Source: Sphingomonadaceae bacterium (GTDB taxonomy: Bacteria; Pseudomonadota; Alphaproteobacteria; Sphingomonadales; Sphingomonadaceae). Taken from it: a stretch of DNA of 14,287 bases. Each line of letters begins with the position of its first letter. Positions within the stretch are counted from its first letter, which is position 1. Shown here in pieces: positions 1 to 5,523 of the stretch. The position numbers and the translations under genes were made by a program. Under the pieces are notes generated by a model. The model was not told the origin of the DNA. It made no database searches and was given only the letters and a program-made list of their open reading frames with translations. The stretch is taken from assembly GCA_016742125.1 (NCBI GenBank), contig JACVCM010000080.1, forward strand, positions 1-14,287. The letters are read 5' to 3'.

Positions 1-45
1 CTGGACTACTATGCTCACCCTCCCCATAACGGCGGGAACCAGTGA
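1..45 (+). CDS. Possible C-terminal tail of an upstream gene (partial)
   Basis: Frame 1 is open from the window edge and reads LDYYAHPPHNGGNQ before a TGA at 43-45, followed 18 bases later by the next start. It may be the end of a gene beginning outside the window. Frame 2 is also open to a TAG at 59-61, so the frame is not settled. No family can be assigned from 14 residues. Confidence 0.3.
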   Translation: MDYYAHPPHNGGNQ

Positions 46-63
46 CGAAAAGGGCGCATAGCT

Positions 64-366
64 ATGCACAACGACAAGCACATATCAGATACCGCCGCGG
101 CCGCAGCTTTCCGCCGCCTTGTCGCCCATCTGCAGCACCGGCATGACGCGGAAAATATCGACCTGATGGGCCTCGCCGGCTTTTGCCGCAACTGCCTCGC
201 CGACTGGGTGATGGAAGCGCAGCCGGAGTTGACCAAAGACGAGGCACGCGAGCTGATCCACGGCATGCCCGCTGCGGAATGGAAAGCGAAATACCAGAGC
301 GAGGCGACGCCCGAACAGTTGCAGCGGATGAAAGAAAGCGTGGCGAAGAACGGAAGGCACGTCTAG
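64..366 (+). CDS. DUF1244 family protein
   Basis: A 100-residue cytoplasmic protein of the DUF1244 (SMc04008-like) family, whose biochemical role is unknown to me. The family signature is clear: FRRLVAHLQ at 16-24, NIDLMGLAGFCRNCLADW at 31-48 with a conserved Cys pair C41 and C44, then EARELIHGMPAAEWKAK at 60-76. The paired cysteines could bind a metal or form a redox pair, which is inference. The ATG at 64 is preceded by AAAAGGG (48-54) at a good distance, and the length is typical. It lies 36 bases before the secreted amidohydrolase, but nothing in the sequence ties the two functions together. Confidence 0.9.
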   Translation: MHNDKHISDTAAAAAFRRLVAHLQHRHDAENIDLMGLAGFCRNCLADWVMEAQPELTKDEARELIHGMPAAEWKAKYQSEATPEQLQRMKESVAKNGRHV

Positions 367-402
367 GCTTGGACCCAGGAGTTTGACAGGGGAGTTTTAC
401 AA

Positions 403-1713
403 ATGCGCCAGATAGTGATTACGGCCTTGTTGCTGGCGGGTAGCCCATTGGCCGCGCAGTCGGCGGGTACCACCTATATTCACGCAGGACAGCTGCTCGA
501 TCAGCCGGGCAAGGCTGCGCGCGGCGCGTCGACCATCATTGTCCGCGATGGCAAAGTGACGGAAGTGCGCGACGGATTTGCGACACCCGAAGAAGGGGCC
601 CGGCTGGTCGATCTGAAGACCCAGTTCGTTCTTCCGGGACTGATCGACATGCACGTCCACATCGCAAGTGACGACAATCTGTTGCGCAGCCGCCTCGAAG
701 GTCCGAGCCGGGATGTTGAGGACGTGTTCGTCATTGCCCAGAACAACGCGCGGCTGACGCTGGAGGCGGGGTTCACTACCGTCCGCGATCTCGGCGGCGA
801 GGGCCGTACTACGGCAACCTTGCGTGACGCCATCAACAGTGGCGTGATTGTAGGTCCGACCATCATCCCGGCGGGAACAATGGTATCGGTGACCGGCGGC
901 CATGGCGGTGTCAACGGTCTCAACCGAACCTATACCCAGGCGGTTTCCGCGGAGCGAACCAATGTCTGCGATGGCCCCGATGGTTGCGCCAGCGCAGTGC
1001 GCGCCCAGATTTCCATCGGCGCAGAAGTCATCAAATTTGCTGCCACCGGCGGCGTCCGGTCCAATGTGGCAGGCGGCCTCGGCAAGCAGATGACCGACGC
1101 CGAAATGAAGGCGATTGTCGATACAGGCCATAGCTTTGGCCGCAAGGTCACTGCCCATGCGCATGGCAAGGAAGGAATCGACGCTGCCCTGCGCGCCGGT
1201 GTCGACAGCATCGAACATGGAAGCTTTATCGATGATGAAACGGTGAAGCTGTTCAAGGCGGAGGGCGCGGCGCTTGTTCCCACCGCCGTTGCCCCTATCG
1301 CCGCGCTGGCCCAGGCGCGACGCGGCGATGCACCGGCGCCGCAACTGGCAAAAGCCGAAGAGGCCGCTGCTGCCCACGCCACCAGCATGGCGCGCGCGAT
1401 AAAGGGTGGAGTCCGCATTCTGTTCGGCACCGATAGCGGCGTTGCGCCGCATGGCGACAATGCCAAGGAATTCGCCTTGATGGTCAAGGCAGGCATGACA
1501 CCAGCGCAGGCGATCAAGTCTGCCACCAGTGACAATGCCGCCGAACTGGACCGACCGATCGGCGCCATCCTGCCCGGGCGCGACGCCGACATCATTGCAG
1601 TGGATGGCGATCCGCTCAGCGACGTGACCCGTCTCGAAAAAGTGGACTTCGTGATGCGCCGGGGCGTGGTGCACAAGCTGGGCGGTAAGCGGCAGGCGTT
1701 CCCGCCCCAATAA
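403..1713 (+). CDS. Secreted metal-dependent amidohydrolase (imidazolonepropionase/prolidase-like)
   Basis: A 436-residue amidohydrolase-superfamily enzyme. The N-terminus MRQIVITALLLAGSPLAAQSAG is a signal peptide, so the protein is exported. The beta-sandwich portion runs over residues 25-75. The barrel carries the metal ligands in order: H84 and H86 in DMHVH, K211 in VIKFAATGG (the likely carboxylated lysine), H252 and H254 in AHAHG, H272 in SIEHGSF, and D344 in FGTDSGV. The closing segment GRDADIIAVDGDPL (392-405) is typical of the superfamily. Relatives include exported Xaa-Pro or Xaa-Arg/Lys dipeptidases, so peptide hydrolysis outside the cytoplasm is plausible, but the substrate cannot be read from sequence. 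A strong ribosome site, AGGGGAG at 388-394, fixes the start. Confidence 0.9.
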   Translation: MRQIVITALLLAGSPLAAQSAGTTYIHAGQLLDQPGKAARGASTIIVRDGKVTEVRDGFATPEEGARLVDLKTQFVLPGLIDMHVHIASDDNLLRSRLEGPSRDVEDVFVIAQNNARLTLEAGFTTVRDLGGEGRTTATLRDAINSGVIVGPTIIPAGTMVSVTGGHGGVNGLNRTYTQAVSAERTNVCDGPDGCASAVRAQISIGAEVIKFAATGGVRSNVAGGLGKQMTDAEMKAIVDTGHSFGRKVTAHAHGKEGIDAALRAGVDSIEHGSFIDDETVKLFKAEGAALVPTAVAPIAALAQARRGDAPAPQLAKAEEAAAAHATSMARAIKGGVRILFGTDSGVAPHGDNAKEFALMVKAGMTPAQAIKSATSDNAAELDRPIGAILPGRDADIIAVDGDPLSDVTRLEKVDFVMRRGVVHKLGGKRQAFPPQ

Positions 1714-1831
1714 TTCCTGATCGGCAAACAGGGGCATGGCCAACGGCCGGCACGACGGCTAAGCGCTGGCGACATCGATTCGGGGTGGCTGATGTGGTTG
1801 GCTGCGCCGACCAACATAACAGGAGAATATC

Positions 1832-2074
1832 ATGGCCGAGGGCAATATCGCCGCCGATCAACTGCGTCTTTTCATCGAACGCATCGAGCGATTGGAAGAA
1901 GAGAAAAAGGGCATCGCCGACGATATTCGCGATGTTTATTCAGAAGCCAAGAGCCAGGGCTATGATGCCAAGATCATGCGCCAGATCGTGCGCTTGCGCA
2001 AAATGAGCAATGACGACCGGATGGAGATGGAGGCCGTGCTGGATACCTATAAGTCAGCGCTTGGGCTGGCGTAA
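1832..2074 (+). CDS. gapR: GapR family DNA-binding protein (DUF2312)
   Basis: An 80-residue protein matching GapR, a nucleoid-associated protein nearly universal in alphaproteobacteria. In Caulobacter it encircles overtwisted DNA ahead of replication and transcription and helps topoisomerases. Residues 8-60 form the characteristic coiled coil with LRLFIERIERLEEEKKGI, followed by DIRDVYSEAKSQGYD and the basic stretch KIMRQIVRLRK (about 48-58) that contributes DNA contacts. The length equals that of typical family members. The start is fixed by AGGAGA at 1821-1826, six bases ahead of the ATG. The gene appears monocistronic, since an inverted palindrome pair begins 15 bases after its stop. Confidence 0.92.
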   Translation: MAEGNIAADQLRLFIERIERLEEEKKGIADDIRDVYSEAKSQGYDAKIMRQIVRLRKMSNDDRMEMEAVLDTYKSALGLA

Positions 2075-2089
2075 GCCTGCCCTCTTTGT

Positions 2090-2177
2090 CGTCACCCTGA
2101 ACTTGTTTCAGGGTCCATCGCGCAGCGTAAACTGGGCTTGACGTCGCGATGGATGCTGAAACAAGTTCAGCATGACG
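2090..2177. repeat. REPIN-like pair of inverted palindromic repeats (family A, empty copy)
   Basis: Two 33-base arms (2090-2122 and 2145-2177) lie in opposite orientation around a 22-base spacer and match at 29 of 33 positions. Each arm contains its own hairpin with an 8-bp stem and 5-nt loop. The left stem is ACCCTGAA/TTCAGGGT and the right stem is ATGCTGAA/TTCAGCAT. All four differences between the arms fall in the stem as paired, compensating changes, so each arm still folds. The left arm is identical over 31 bases (2090-2120) to the copy at 4697-4727. This is the layout of a REP doublet (BIME or REPIN). It lies between gapR and the YbjQ-family gene and could fold in mRNA or in single-stranded DNA. 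Confidence 0.88.
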
Positions 2178-2198
2178 ATTCACTTAAGGAAAATCCCC

Positions 2199-2519
2199 AT
2201 GCTCATGACCACCACCACCTCCATTGATGGCCAACCCGTCCGCCAATATCTCGGCGTCGTCACCGGCGAGTGCATCGTTGGCGCGAACATCTTCAAGGAC
2301 CTGTTCGCCGGTATCCGCGACATCGTCGGCGGCCGTTCGGGCGCCTATGAAAACTCGCTCCGCGACGCCCGCCAGACCGCGCTCGCCGAACTCGCCGAAG
2401 AAGCCCGCCGCCTTGGCGCGGACGGCGTGATCGGCATCGACCTCGATTATGAGGTGCTGGGCAAGGAAGGCTCGATGCTGATGGTCACCGCGTCGGGGAC
2501 GGCGGTGAAGCTGTCGTGA
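2199..2519 (+). CDS. YbjQ family protein (UPF0145, putative heavy-metal-binding domain)
   Basis: A 106-residue YbjQ/UPF0145 protein. It shows the family pattern YLGVVTGECIVGANIFKDL (17-35), RDIVGGRSGAYE (40-51), ALAELAEEARRLGADGVIGI (61-80) and the C-terminal DYEVLG...MLMVTASGTAV. Members form small oligomeric beta-alpha domains called heavy-metal-binding, but a physiological role is not established. I chose the ATG at 2199 because AAGGA (2186-2190) lies 8 bases upstream and the length then equals the usual 105-107 residues. The alternative upstream ATG at 2172 falls inside the palindromic repeat and adds nine unconserved residues. The repeat ends only 21 bases before this start. Confidence 0.9.
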   Translation: MLMTTTTSIDGQPVRQYLGVVTGECIVGANIFKDLFAGIRDIVGGRSGAYENSLRDARQTALAELAEEARRLGADGVIGIDLDYEVLGKEGSMLMVTASGTAVKLS

Positions 2520-2594
2520 AGCTGGTGGCTTGCCGAAGACTAGGCCCCTGATGTAAGGGCGCGCCTTCACCATTTCCAGGGACGGTCACGAGCC

Positions 2595-3338
2595 ATGGCA
2601 GGCCATAGCAAATTCAAGAATATCCAGCATCGCAAGGGCGCGCAGGACAAGAAGCGTTCGGCGATGTTTTCCAAGCTGTCGCGCGAAATTACCGTCGCGG
2701 CGAAGATGGGCATGCCCGACCCCGACATGAACCCGCGGCTGCGCCTTGCGGTCAATGCGGCCAAGGCGCAGTCGATGCCCAAGGACAATATCCAGCGCGC
2801 GATCGACAAGGCGCAGGCGGCGGGCGGCGAGGATTATGAAGAAGTGCGCTACGAAGGCTATGGCCCCGGCGGCGTCGCGGTCATTGTCGAGGCGCTGACC
2901 GACAACCGCAACCGCACTGCAACCAATGTGCGCACGGCGTTTTCGAAAAACGGCGGCAATCTGGGCGCATCGGGCGCGGTCAGTCACGGCTTCGACCGCA
3001 TGGGCCTGATAACTTATCCTGCCAGCGTTGGCGATGCCGACAAGGTGTTCGAAGCCGCTTTGGAAGCCGGCGCCGAGGATGTGGAATCGGGTGAAGACGA
3101 GCACAGCATCTGGACCGCAATGGATGCCCTGCACGAAGTCGCCAAGGCGCTCGAAGCGACCCTGGGCGAGGCCGAAAGCGCAAAGCTTGCGTGGAAACCG
3201 CAATTGCTGGTCGAAGTCGACGAGGCCAATGCCGCGACCCTGCTGAAGATGATCGACGCGCTCGAGGACGATGACGATGTCCAGACCGTGTGGGGCAATT
3301 ATGACGTGTCCGACGAGGTGATGGCGAAGCTGGGATGA
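2595..3338 (+). CDS. yebC: YebC/PmpR family protein (TACO1-like)
   Basis: A 247-residue YebC/DUF28 protein. The N-terminal signature MAGHSKFKNIQHRKGAQDKK (1-20) is near-invariant in the family, followed by FSKLSREITVAAKMG, NPRLRLAVNAAKAQSMPKDN (46-65) and the IERAIDKA-like IQRAIDKA. YEGYGPGGVAVIVEALTDNRNRT (87-109) is the second conserved block. Members were first described as transcription regulators, while more recent work, like that on mitochondrial TACO1, assigns a ribosome role in easing stalling at proline-rich stretches. The domain order and length are normal. AGGGA lies upstream (2578-2582) but about 12 bases from the ATG, so initiation signals are modest. It stands just upstream of ruvC, an order common in many bacteria. 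Confidence 0.95.
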   Translation: MAGHSKFKNIQHRKGAQDKKRSAMFSKLSREITVAAKMGMPDPDMNPRLRLAVNAAKAQSMPKDNIQRAIDKAQAAGGEDYEEVRYEGYGPGGVAVIVEALTDNRNRTATNVRTAFSKNGGNLGASGAVSHGFDRMGLITYPASVGDADKVFEAALEAGAEDVESGEDEHSIWTAMDALHEVAKALEATLGEAESAKLAWKPQLLVEVDEANAATLLKMIDALEDDDDVQTVWGNYDVSDEVMAKLG

Positions 3339-3345
3339 TTATTAT

Positions 3346-3442
3346 CTCCCCTCCTCTTCACGGAAGGAGTCGGGGGTGGCGTCTGTCAGCACAGCGCCAA
3401 CCTTACCGACCCCACCCCAACCCCTCCCCTGAAGGTGAGGGG
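3346..3442. repeat. C-rich/G-rich palindromic repeat (family B) in the ruvC leader
   Basis: Most of the yebC-ruvC gap is a repeat. A diverged C-rich hairpin lies at the left (3346-3377), a spacer follows, and then comes a CCCCACCCCAA stretch (3410-3420) leading into the near-palindrome CCCCTCCCCT/AGGTGAGGGG (3421-3442, one mismatched pair). The same elements in the same relative order, CCCCACCCC then CCCTTCCCC..GGGGAGGGG, occur before tolR at 7883-7984. The right half contains the purine tract that acts as the ruvC ribosome site. Confidence 0.75.
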
Positions 3443-3450
3443 CGTTTCGC

Positions 3451-3921
3451 ATGATCATCCTCGGCCTCGACCCCGGCCTTGGCACAACCGGCTGGGGCGT
3501 CATCGTTAAGGAGGGCAATCGCCTCAGCCATATCGACAATGGCGAGATCGAGACGGATGCGAAATTGCCGCTGGCGAACCGGCTGCTGCTGATCGACGCG
3601 AAGCTTTCCGCCGTCATCGATGAATTCCGCCCCGACGCGGTCGCGGTGGAGGAGGTGTTCGTCAACAAGAACCCGCAATCGACCTTGAAGCTCGGCCAGG
3701 CGCGCGGCGTCGTATTGCTGGGCGCGGCGAAAGCCCGGGTCATGGTTACCGAATATGCCGCGCGGCTGGTCAAGAAATCGGTCGTCGGCACCGGCAAGGC
3801 GGACAAGGCGCAAATCGCGGCGATGCTCAGGGTGCTGATGCCCGGCCTGAAACTGGCGGGAGAGGATGCAGCCGACGCGCTGGCGGTGGCAGTAACGCAT
3901 GCGCATCATGTTCGGGGTTGA
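3451..3921 (+). CDS. ruvC: Crossover junction endodeoxyribonuclease RuvC
   Basis: RuvC resolves Holliday junctions by paired nicks in the RuvABC recombination-repair pathway. The 156-residue product has full length and keeps the RNase H-like fold with all four acidic catalytic residues visible: D7 in LGLDPGLGTTGWG, E67 in VAVEEVF, and D139 and D142 in EDAADALAVA. The junction-binding stretch NKNPQSTLKLGQARGV (72-87) is also present. The ATG at 3451 follows GAAGGTGAGGGG (3431-3442), which is both the ribosome site and the arm of a palindromic repeat. The gene is separated from ruvA by 143 bases holding another inverted repeat and a possible weak terminator, so ruvC may not always be co-transcribed with ruvA. 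Confidence 0.96.
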   Translation: MIILGLDPGLGTTGWGVIVKEGNRLSHIDNGEIETDAKLPLANRLLLIDAKLSAVIDEFRPDAVAVEEVFVNKNPQSTLKLGQARGVVLLGAAKARVMVTEYAARLVKKSVVGTGKADKAQIAAMLRVLMPGLKLAGEDAADALAVAVTHAHHVRG

Positions 3922-3928
3922 ATAGTTT

Positions 3929-3992
3929 ACGCAGAGGCGCAAAGATTCTGAGTTGCGGCTTGGCCGCTTTATTTTTCTCTGCGCGTCTGCGT
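3929..3992. repeat. Inverted repeat (family C) between ruvC and ruvA
   Basis: The arms 3929-3945 and 3976-3992 are reverse complements at 15 of 17 positions (core ACGCAGAGGCGCAAAGA against TCTCTGCGCGTCTGCGT). They enclose a 30-base centre that itself holds the small stem GCGGC-TTG-GCCGC. The A/G-rich first arm and C/T-rich second arm recall dispersed repeats of other proteobacterial genomes. It is unrelated in sequence to the two other repeat families of this window. Confidence 0.75.
3955..3978 (+). terminator. Possible weak intrinsic terminator after ruvC
   Basis: The stem GCGGC/GCCGC (3955-3959 and 3963-3967) with a TTG loop is followed at once by a T-rich run, TTTATTTTT. The five-pair stem is short, and the structure is nested in the larger inverted repeat 3929-3992, which could compete with it. 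Its 34-base distance from the ruvC stop suits a terminator. Confidence 0.3.
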
Positions 3993-4064
3993 GAGAAAAT
4001 CATCCTGTTCTATCGATGTTCTCTTTCGCTTGCCGATTGCAGATCGACAGGCTAACTCCACCGA

Positions 4065-4670
4065 ATGATCGCAAAGCTGTACGGCCGCATCGACGAAACC
4101 GGCGTCGACCATCTGGTGATCGACGTGAACGGCGTCGGCTATCTGGTTCAGGCAAGCGCACGAACCCTCGCGGCATTGGGCAAGGCGGACGATTTCGCGA
4201 CGGTTTTCACCGAAATGCAGGTCAGCGAAAACGACATGCGCCTCATCGGTTTTGCCACCCGCGAGGAACGCGACTGGTTCCGTTTACTTACGGGCGTGCA
4301 GGGCGTTGGCGGCAAGGTCGGGCTGGCGATATTGTCGGCGATTGAGCCAGCCGATCTGGCACTCGCCATCGGCAGCGGCGATGCAGCGATGGTCGCGCGG
4401 GCAAACGGCGTCGGGCCAAAACTCGCCAGCCGGATCGTCAACGAACTGAAAGACAAGGTCGGCGCATTGGCCGGGATCGGCGGCGGCGCGAAATTGGTGG
4501 TGGCCAGTGCTGGCGGCAGCCATGCGAGCGATGCAATGTCGGCGCTGACCGGCCTCGGCTTCAAACCTGGTGAGGCGTCGAATGCGGTGGCGCAGGCGGT
4601 TGAGGAACTGGGGCCGGATGCGACGCTGGACGCGCTGGTGCGGCTGGCGTTGAAGAGGGCGGCGAAGTGA
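4065..4670 (+). CDS. ruvA: Holliday junction branch migration protein RuvA
   Basis: RuvA binds four-way junctions as a tetramer and loads the RuvB motors. The 201-residue product has the normal length and three-part layout: an N-terminal OB-fold (MIAKLYGRIDETG onward, about 1-62), a central region with two helix-hairpin-helix motifs (LLTGVQGVGGKVGLAIL near 74-90 and ANGVGPKLASRIVNELKDKV near 113-132), a flexible linker rich in Gly, Ala and Ser, and the C-terminal RuvB-binding helices (about 155-201). The ribosome site is weak, with AGG at 4049-4051 rather far from the ATG. Downstream, ruvB does not follow directly: a minus-strand nuclease unit and a GFA-type gene intervene, separating ruvA from ruvB by 853 bases. 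Confidence 0.95.
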   Translation: MIAKLYGRIDETGVDHLVIDVNGVGYLVQASARTLAALGKADDFATVFTEMQVSENDMRLIGFATREERDWFRLLTGVQGVGGKVGLAILSAIEPADLALAIGSGDAAMVARANGVGPKLASRIVNELKDKVGALAGIGGGAKLVVASAGGSHASDAMSALTGLGFKPGEASNAVAQAVEELGPDATLDALVRLALKRAAK

Positions 4671-4695
4671 CCCGCCGTCTGGACATACTCCCCTA

Positions 4696-4725
4696 CCGTC
4701 ACCCTGAACTTGTTTCAGGGTCCAT
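4696..4725 (+). repeat. Family A palindrome, left arm flanking the GIY-YIG gene
   Basis: A 30-base unit containing the hairpin ACCCTGAA-5 nt-TTCAGGGT. It begins 25 bases after the ruvA stop and ends 7 bases before the (minus-strand) stop of the nuclease gene, so it could also act as that gene's terminator hairpin. It is the exact reverse complement of 5071-5100. Confidence 0.92.
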
Positions 4726-4732
4726 CGTGAAG

Positions 4733-5050
4733 TTAGTCTCGTCCTATCGGTGGCAAACCAAGCCGCACCGCCAAATCGAGCCAATGCGGATTCCCGGCAT
4801 TGATCAGGTTGATCTTCCATTGCCGATGCCAGTTTTTCAACTGCTTCTCACGCGCAATGGCGGCCTCCATCGTGCCGAAAACTTCAAAATGTACGAGGTG
4901 GTAAATCGCATATTTGGACGTATGTCCGGGAAGCAAAGAATTGCGATGTTGCGAGAGCCGCTTGATCAAGTCCGACGTTACGCCGATGTACAGCGAGCCA
5001 TAGTGCCTGCTCGCAAGGATATAAACGCAAGGCTGTTTTTCCAATCTCAC
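4733..5050 (-). CDS. Single-domain GIY-YIG endonuclease (COG2827/UPF0213-like)
   Basis: A 105-residue protein that is essentially only a GIY-YIG nuclease domain. Residues in order: VYIL at 9-12 (standing for GIY) with Y10, then LYIGVTSD with the YIG at 21-23, the catalytic arginine R31 in RLSQHR (31-36) with H35, the metal-binding glutamate E68 in AIAREKQLKNW (64-74), and NPHWLDL (87-93), typical of this subfamily. All key residues are present, so it should be active on DNA with a divalent metal. The start is a GTG, because an in-frame TAA (5060-5062) blocks any longer form, and no good ribosome site is visible. The gene is antisense within the ruv cluster, of low G+C, and enclosed by perfect inverted palindromes 7 and 20 bases from its ends. 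The cellular target is unknown, and the flanking palindromes are the obvious candidate. Confidence 0.9.
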   Translation of the reverse strand: MRLEKQPCVYILASRHYGSLYIGVTSDLIKRLSQHRNSLLPGHTSKYAIYHLVHFEVFGTMEAAIAREKQLKNWHRQWKINLINAGNPHWLDLAVRLGLPPIGRD

Positions 5051-5070
5051 CGGCGGGGCTTAGCGGAGAA

Positions 5071-5100
5071 ATGGACCCTGAAACAAGTTCAGGGTGACGG
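5071..5100 (-). repeat. Family A palindrome, right arm flanking the GIY-YIG gene
   Basis: An exact 30 of 30 reverse complement of 4696-4725, containing the same 8-bp stem and 5-nt loop. It lies 20 bases upstream of the nuclease start codon, in the position of its promoter or leader, so binding of the nuclease to its own repeat could affect its expression (inference). It ends 18 bases before the start of the GFA-type gene. Confidence 0.92.
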
Positions 5101-5118
5101 CGTGTTGGACGGGAAGAC

Positions 5119-5517
5119 GTGACCACCCGCACCGCCACCTGCCGCTGCGGCCAGCTTTCCGCTACCTGCATTGGCGAACCTGTCCGCGTCTCCGTCTGCC
5201 ATTGCTATGACTGCCAGAAACGCAGCGGTTCGGCCTTTGCGGTACAGGCGCGCTTTTCGTCCGACGCGGTGACGGTCAGCGGAAAGTATAAGGTTTATGA
5301 GCATGTCCTCGGCAGCGGCAATGCGACGAGTTTCCATTTCTGCCCGGTGTGCGGCGGGACGTTGTGGTATCACGCCCTGCCCGACCGCTCGCTCTACGCC
5401 ATCCCCGTCGGTGCATTTGCGGACAGGGACTTTCCGACCCCCGAATATACCGTCTATGTGGATCGCAAGCATGACTGGGTGACCATTAGCGACGAAGTGA
5501 TCGAATATCGTGACTGA
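5119..5517 (+). CDS. GFA family zinc protein (glutathione-dependent formaldehyde-activating enzyme/CENP-V fold)
   Basis: A 132-residue protein of the GFA family. In Gfa of Paracoccus the fold binds two zinc ions and was linked to S-hydroxymethylglutathione formation. Most family members have no proven reaction. The zinc cysteines are all visible: C8 and C10 with C75 and C78 (CRCG and CPVCGG) for one site, and C27, C29 and C32 (VCHCYDC) for the other. The length is usual. The start is a GTG preceded by GGGAAG at 5111-5116, close to the codon. The gene ends 6 bases before ruvB, so the two are probably translated together. No link to recombination is known to me, so its place between ruvA and ruvB looks like an insertion into the ruv cluster or a lineage habit. 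Confidence 0.9.
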   Translation: MTTRTATCRCGQLSATCIGEPVRVSVCHCYDCQKRSGSAFAVQARFSSDAVTVSGKYKVYEHVLGSGNATSFHFCPVCGGTLWYHALPDRSLYAIPVGAFADRDFPTPEYTVYVDRKHDWVTISDEVIEYRD

Positions 5518-5523
5518 CGCCTT

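Larger units (their letters stand above)
4696..5100. mobile_element. Candidate mobile or repeat-linked unit: GIY-YIG nuclease gene inside inverted REP-like palindromes
   Basis: This 405-base unit is bounded by perfect 30-base inverted repeats that are themselves hairpins, with one nuclease gene filling most of the 345-base interior. The gene is antisense to all its neighbours and of lower G+C (155 of 300 for 4741-5040). Removing the unit would leave ruvA and the GFA-type gene 43 bases apart. I found no convincing target-site duplication at the edges. An empty form of the same repeat pair lies at 2090-2177. Mobility is inference from this layout, not shown. Confidence 0.5.

Noticed and set aside
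397..1743. A 448-residue open frame on the minus strand
   Set aside because: It lies fully antisense to the amidohydrolase, which has a signal peptide, ribosome site and all metal ligands. The antisense product has no recognisable domain and is a high-G+C shadow.
2138..2166. TTGACG in the empty repeat spacer as a promoter for the YbjQ-family gene
   Set aside because: The hexamer 17 bases downstream (ACAAGT) does not resemble a -10 element and lies inside the hairpin arm.
2090..5100. The repeated palindromes as a CRISPR array
   Set aside because: There are only four arms, in alternating orientation, with spacings of 22 and 345 bases and no cas genes. The pattern is that of dispersed REP-like doublets.
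4671..5118. Target-site duplication around the nuclease unit
   Set aside because: I compared the bases outside 4696 and 5100. Only a chance-level TGGAC occurs on both sides, at unequal distances (4680-4684 and 5106-5110).
4667..5122. A + strand open frame across the nuclease unit
   Set aside because: Its recognisable pieces, HPELVSGS and WTLKQVQGD, are merely translations of the palindrome. The real gene is on the other strand with a complete GIY-YIG motif set.
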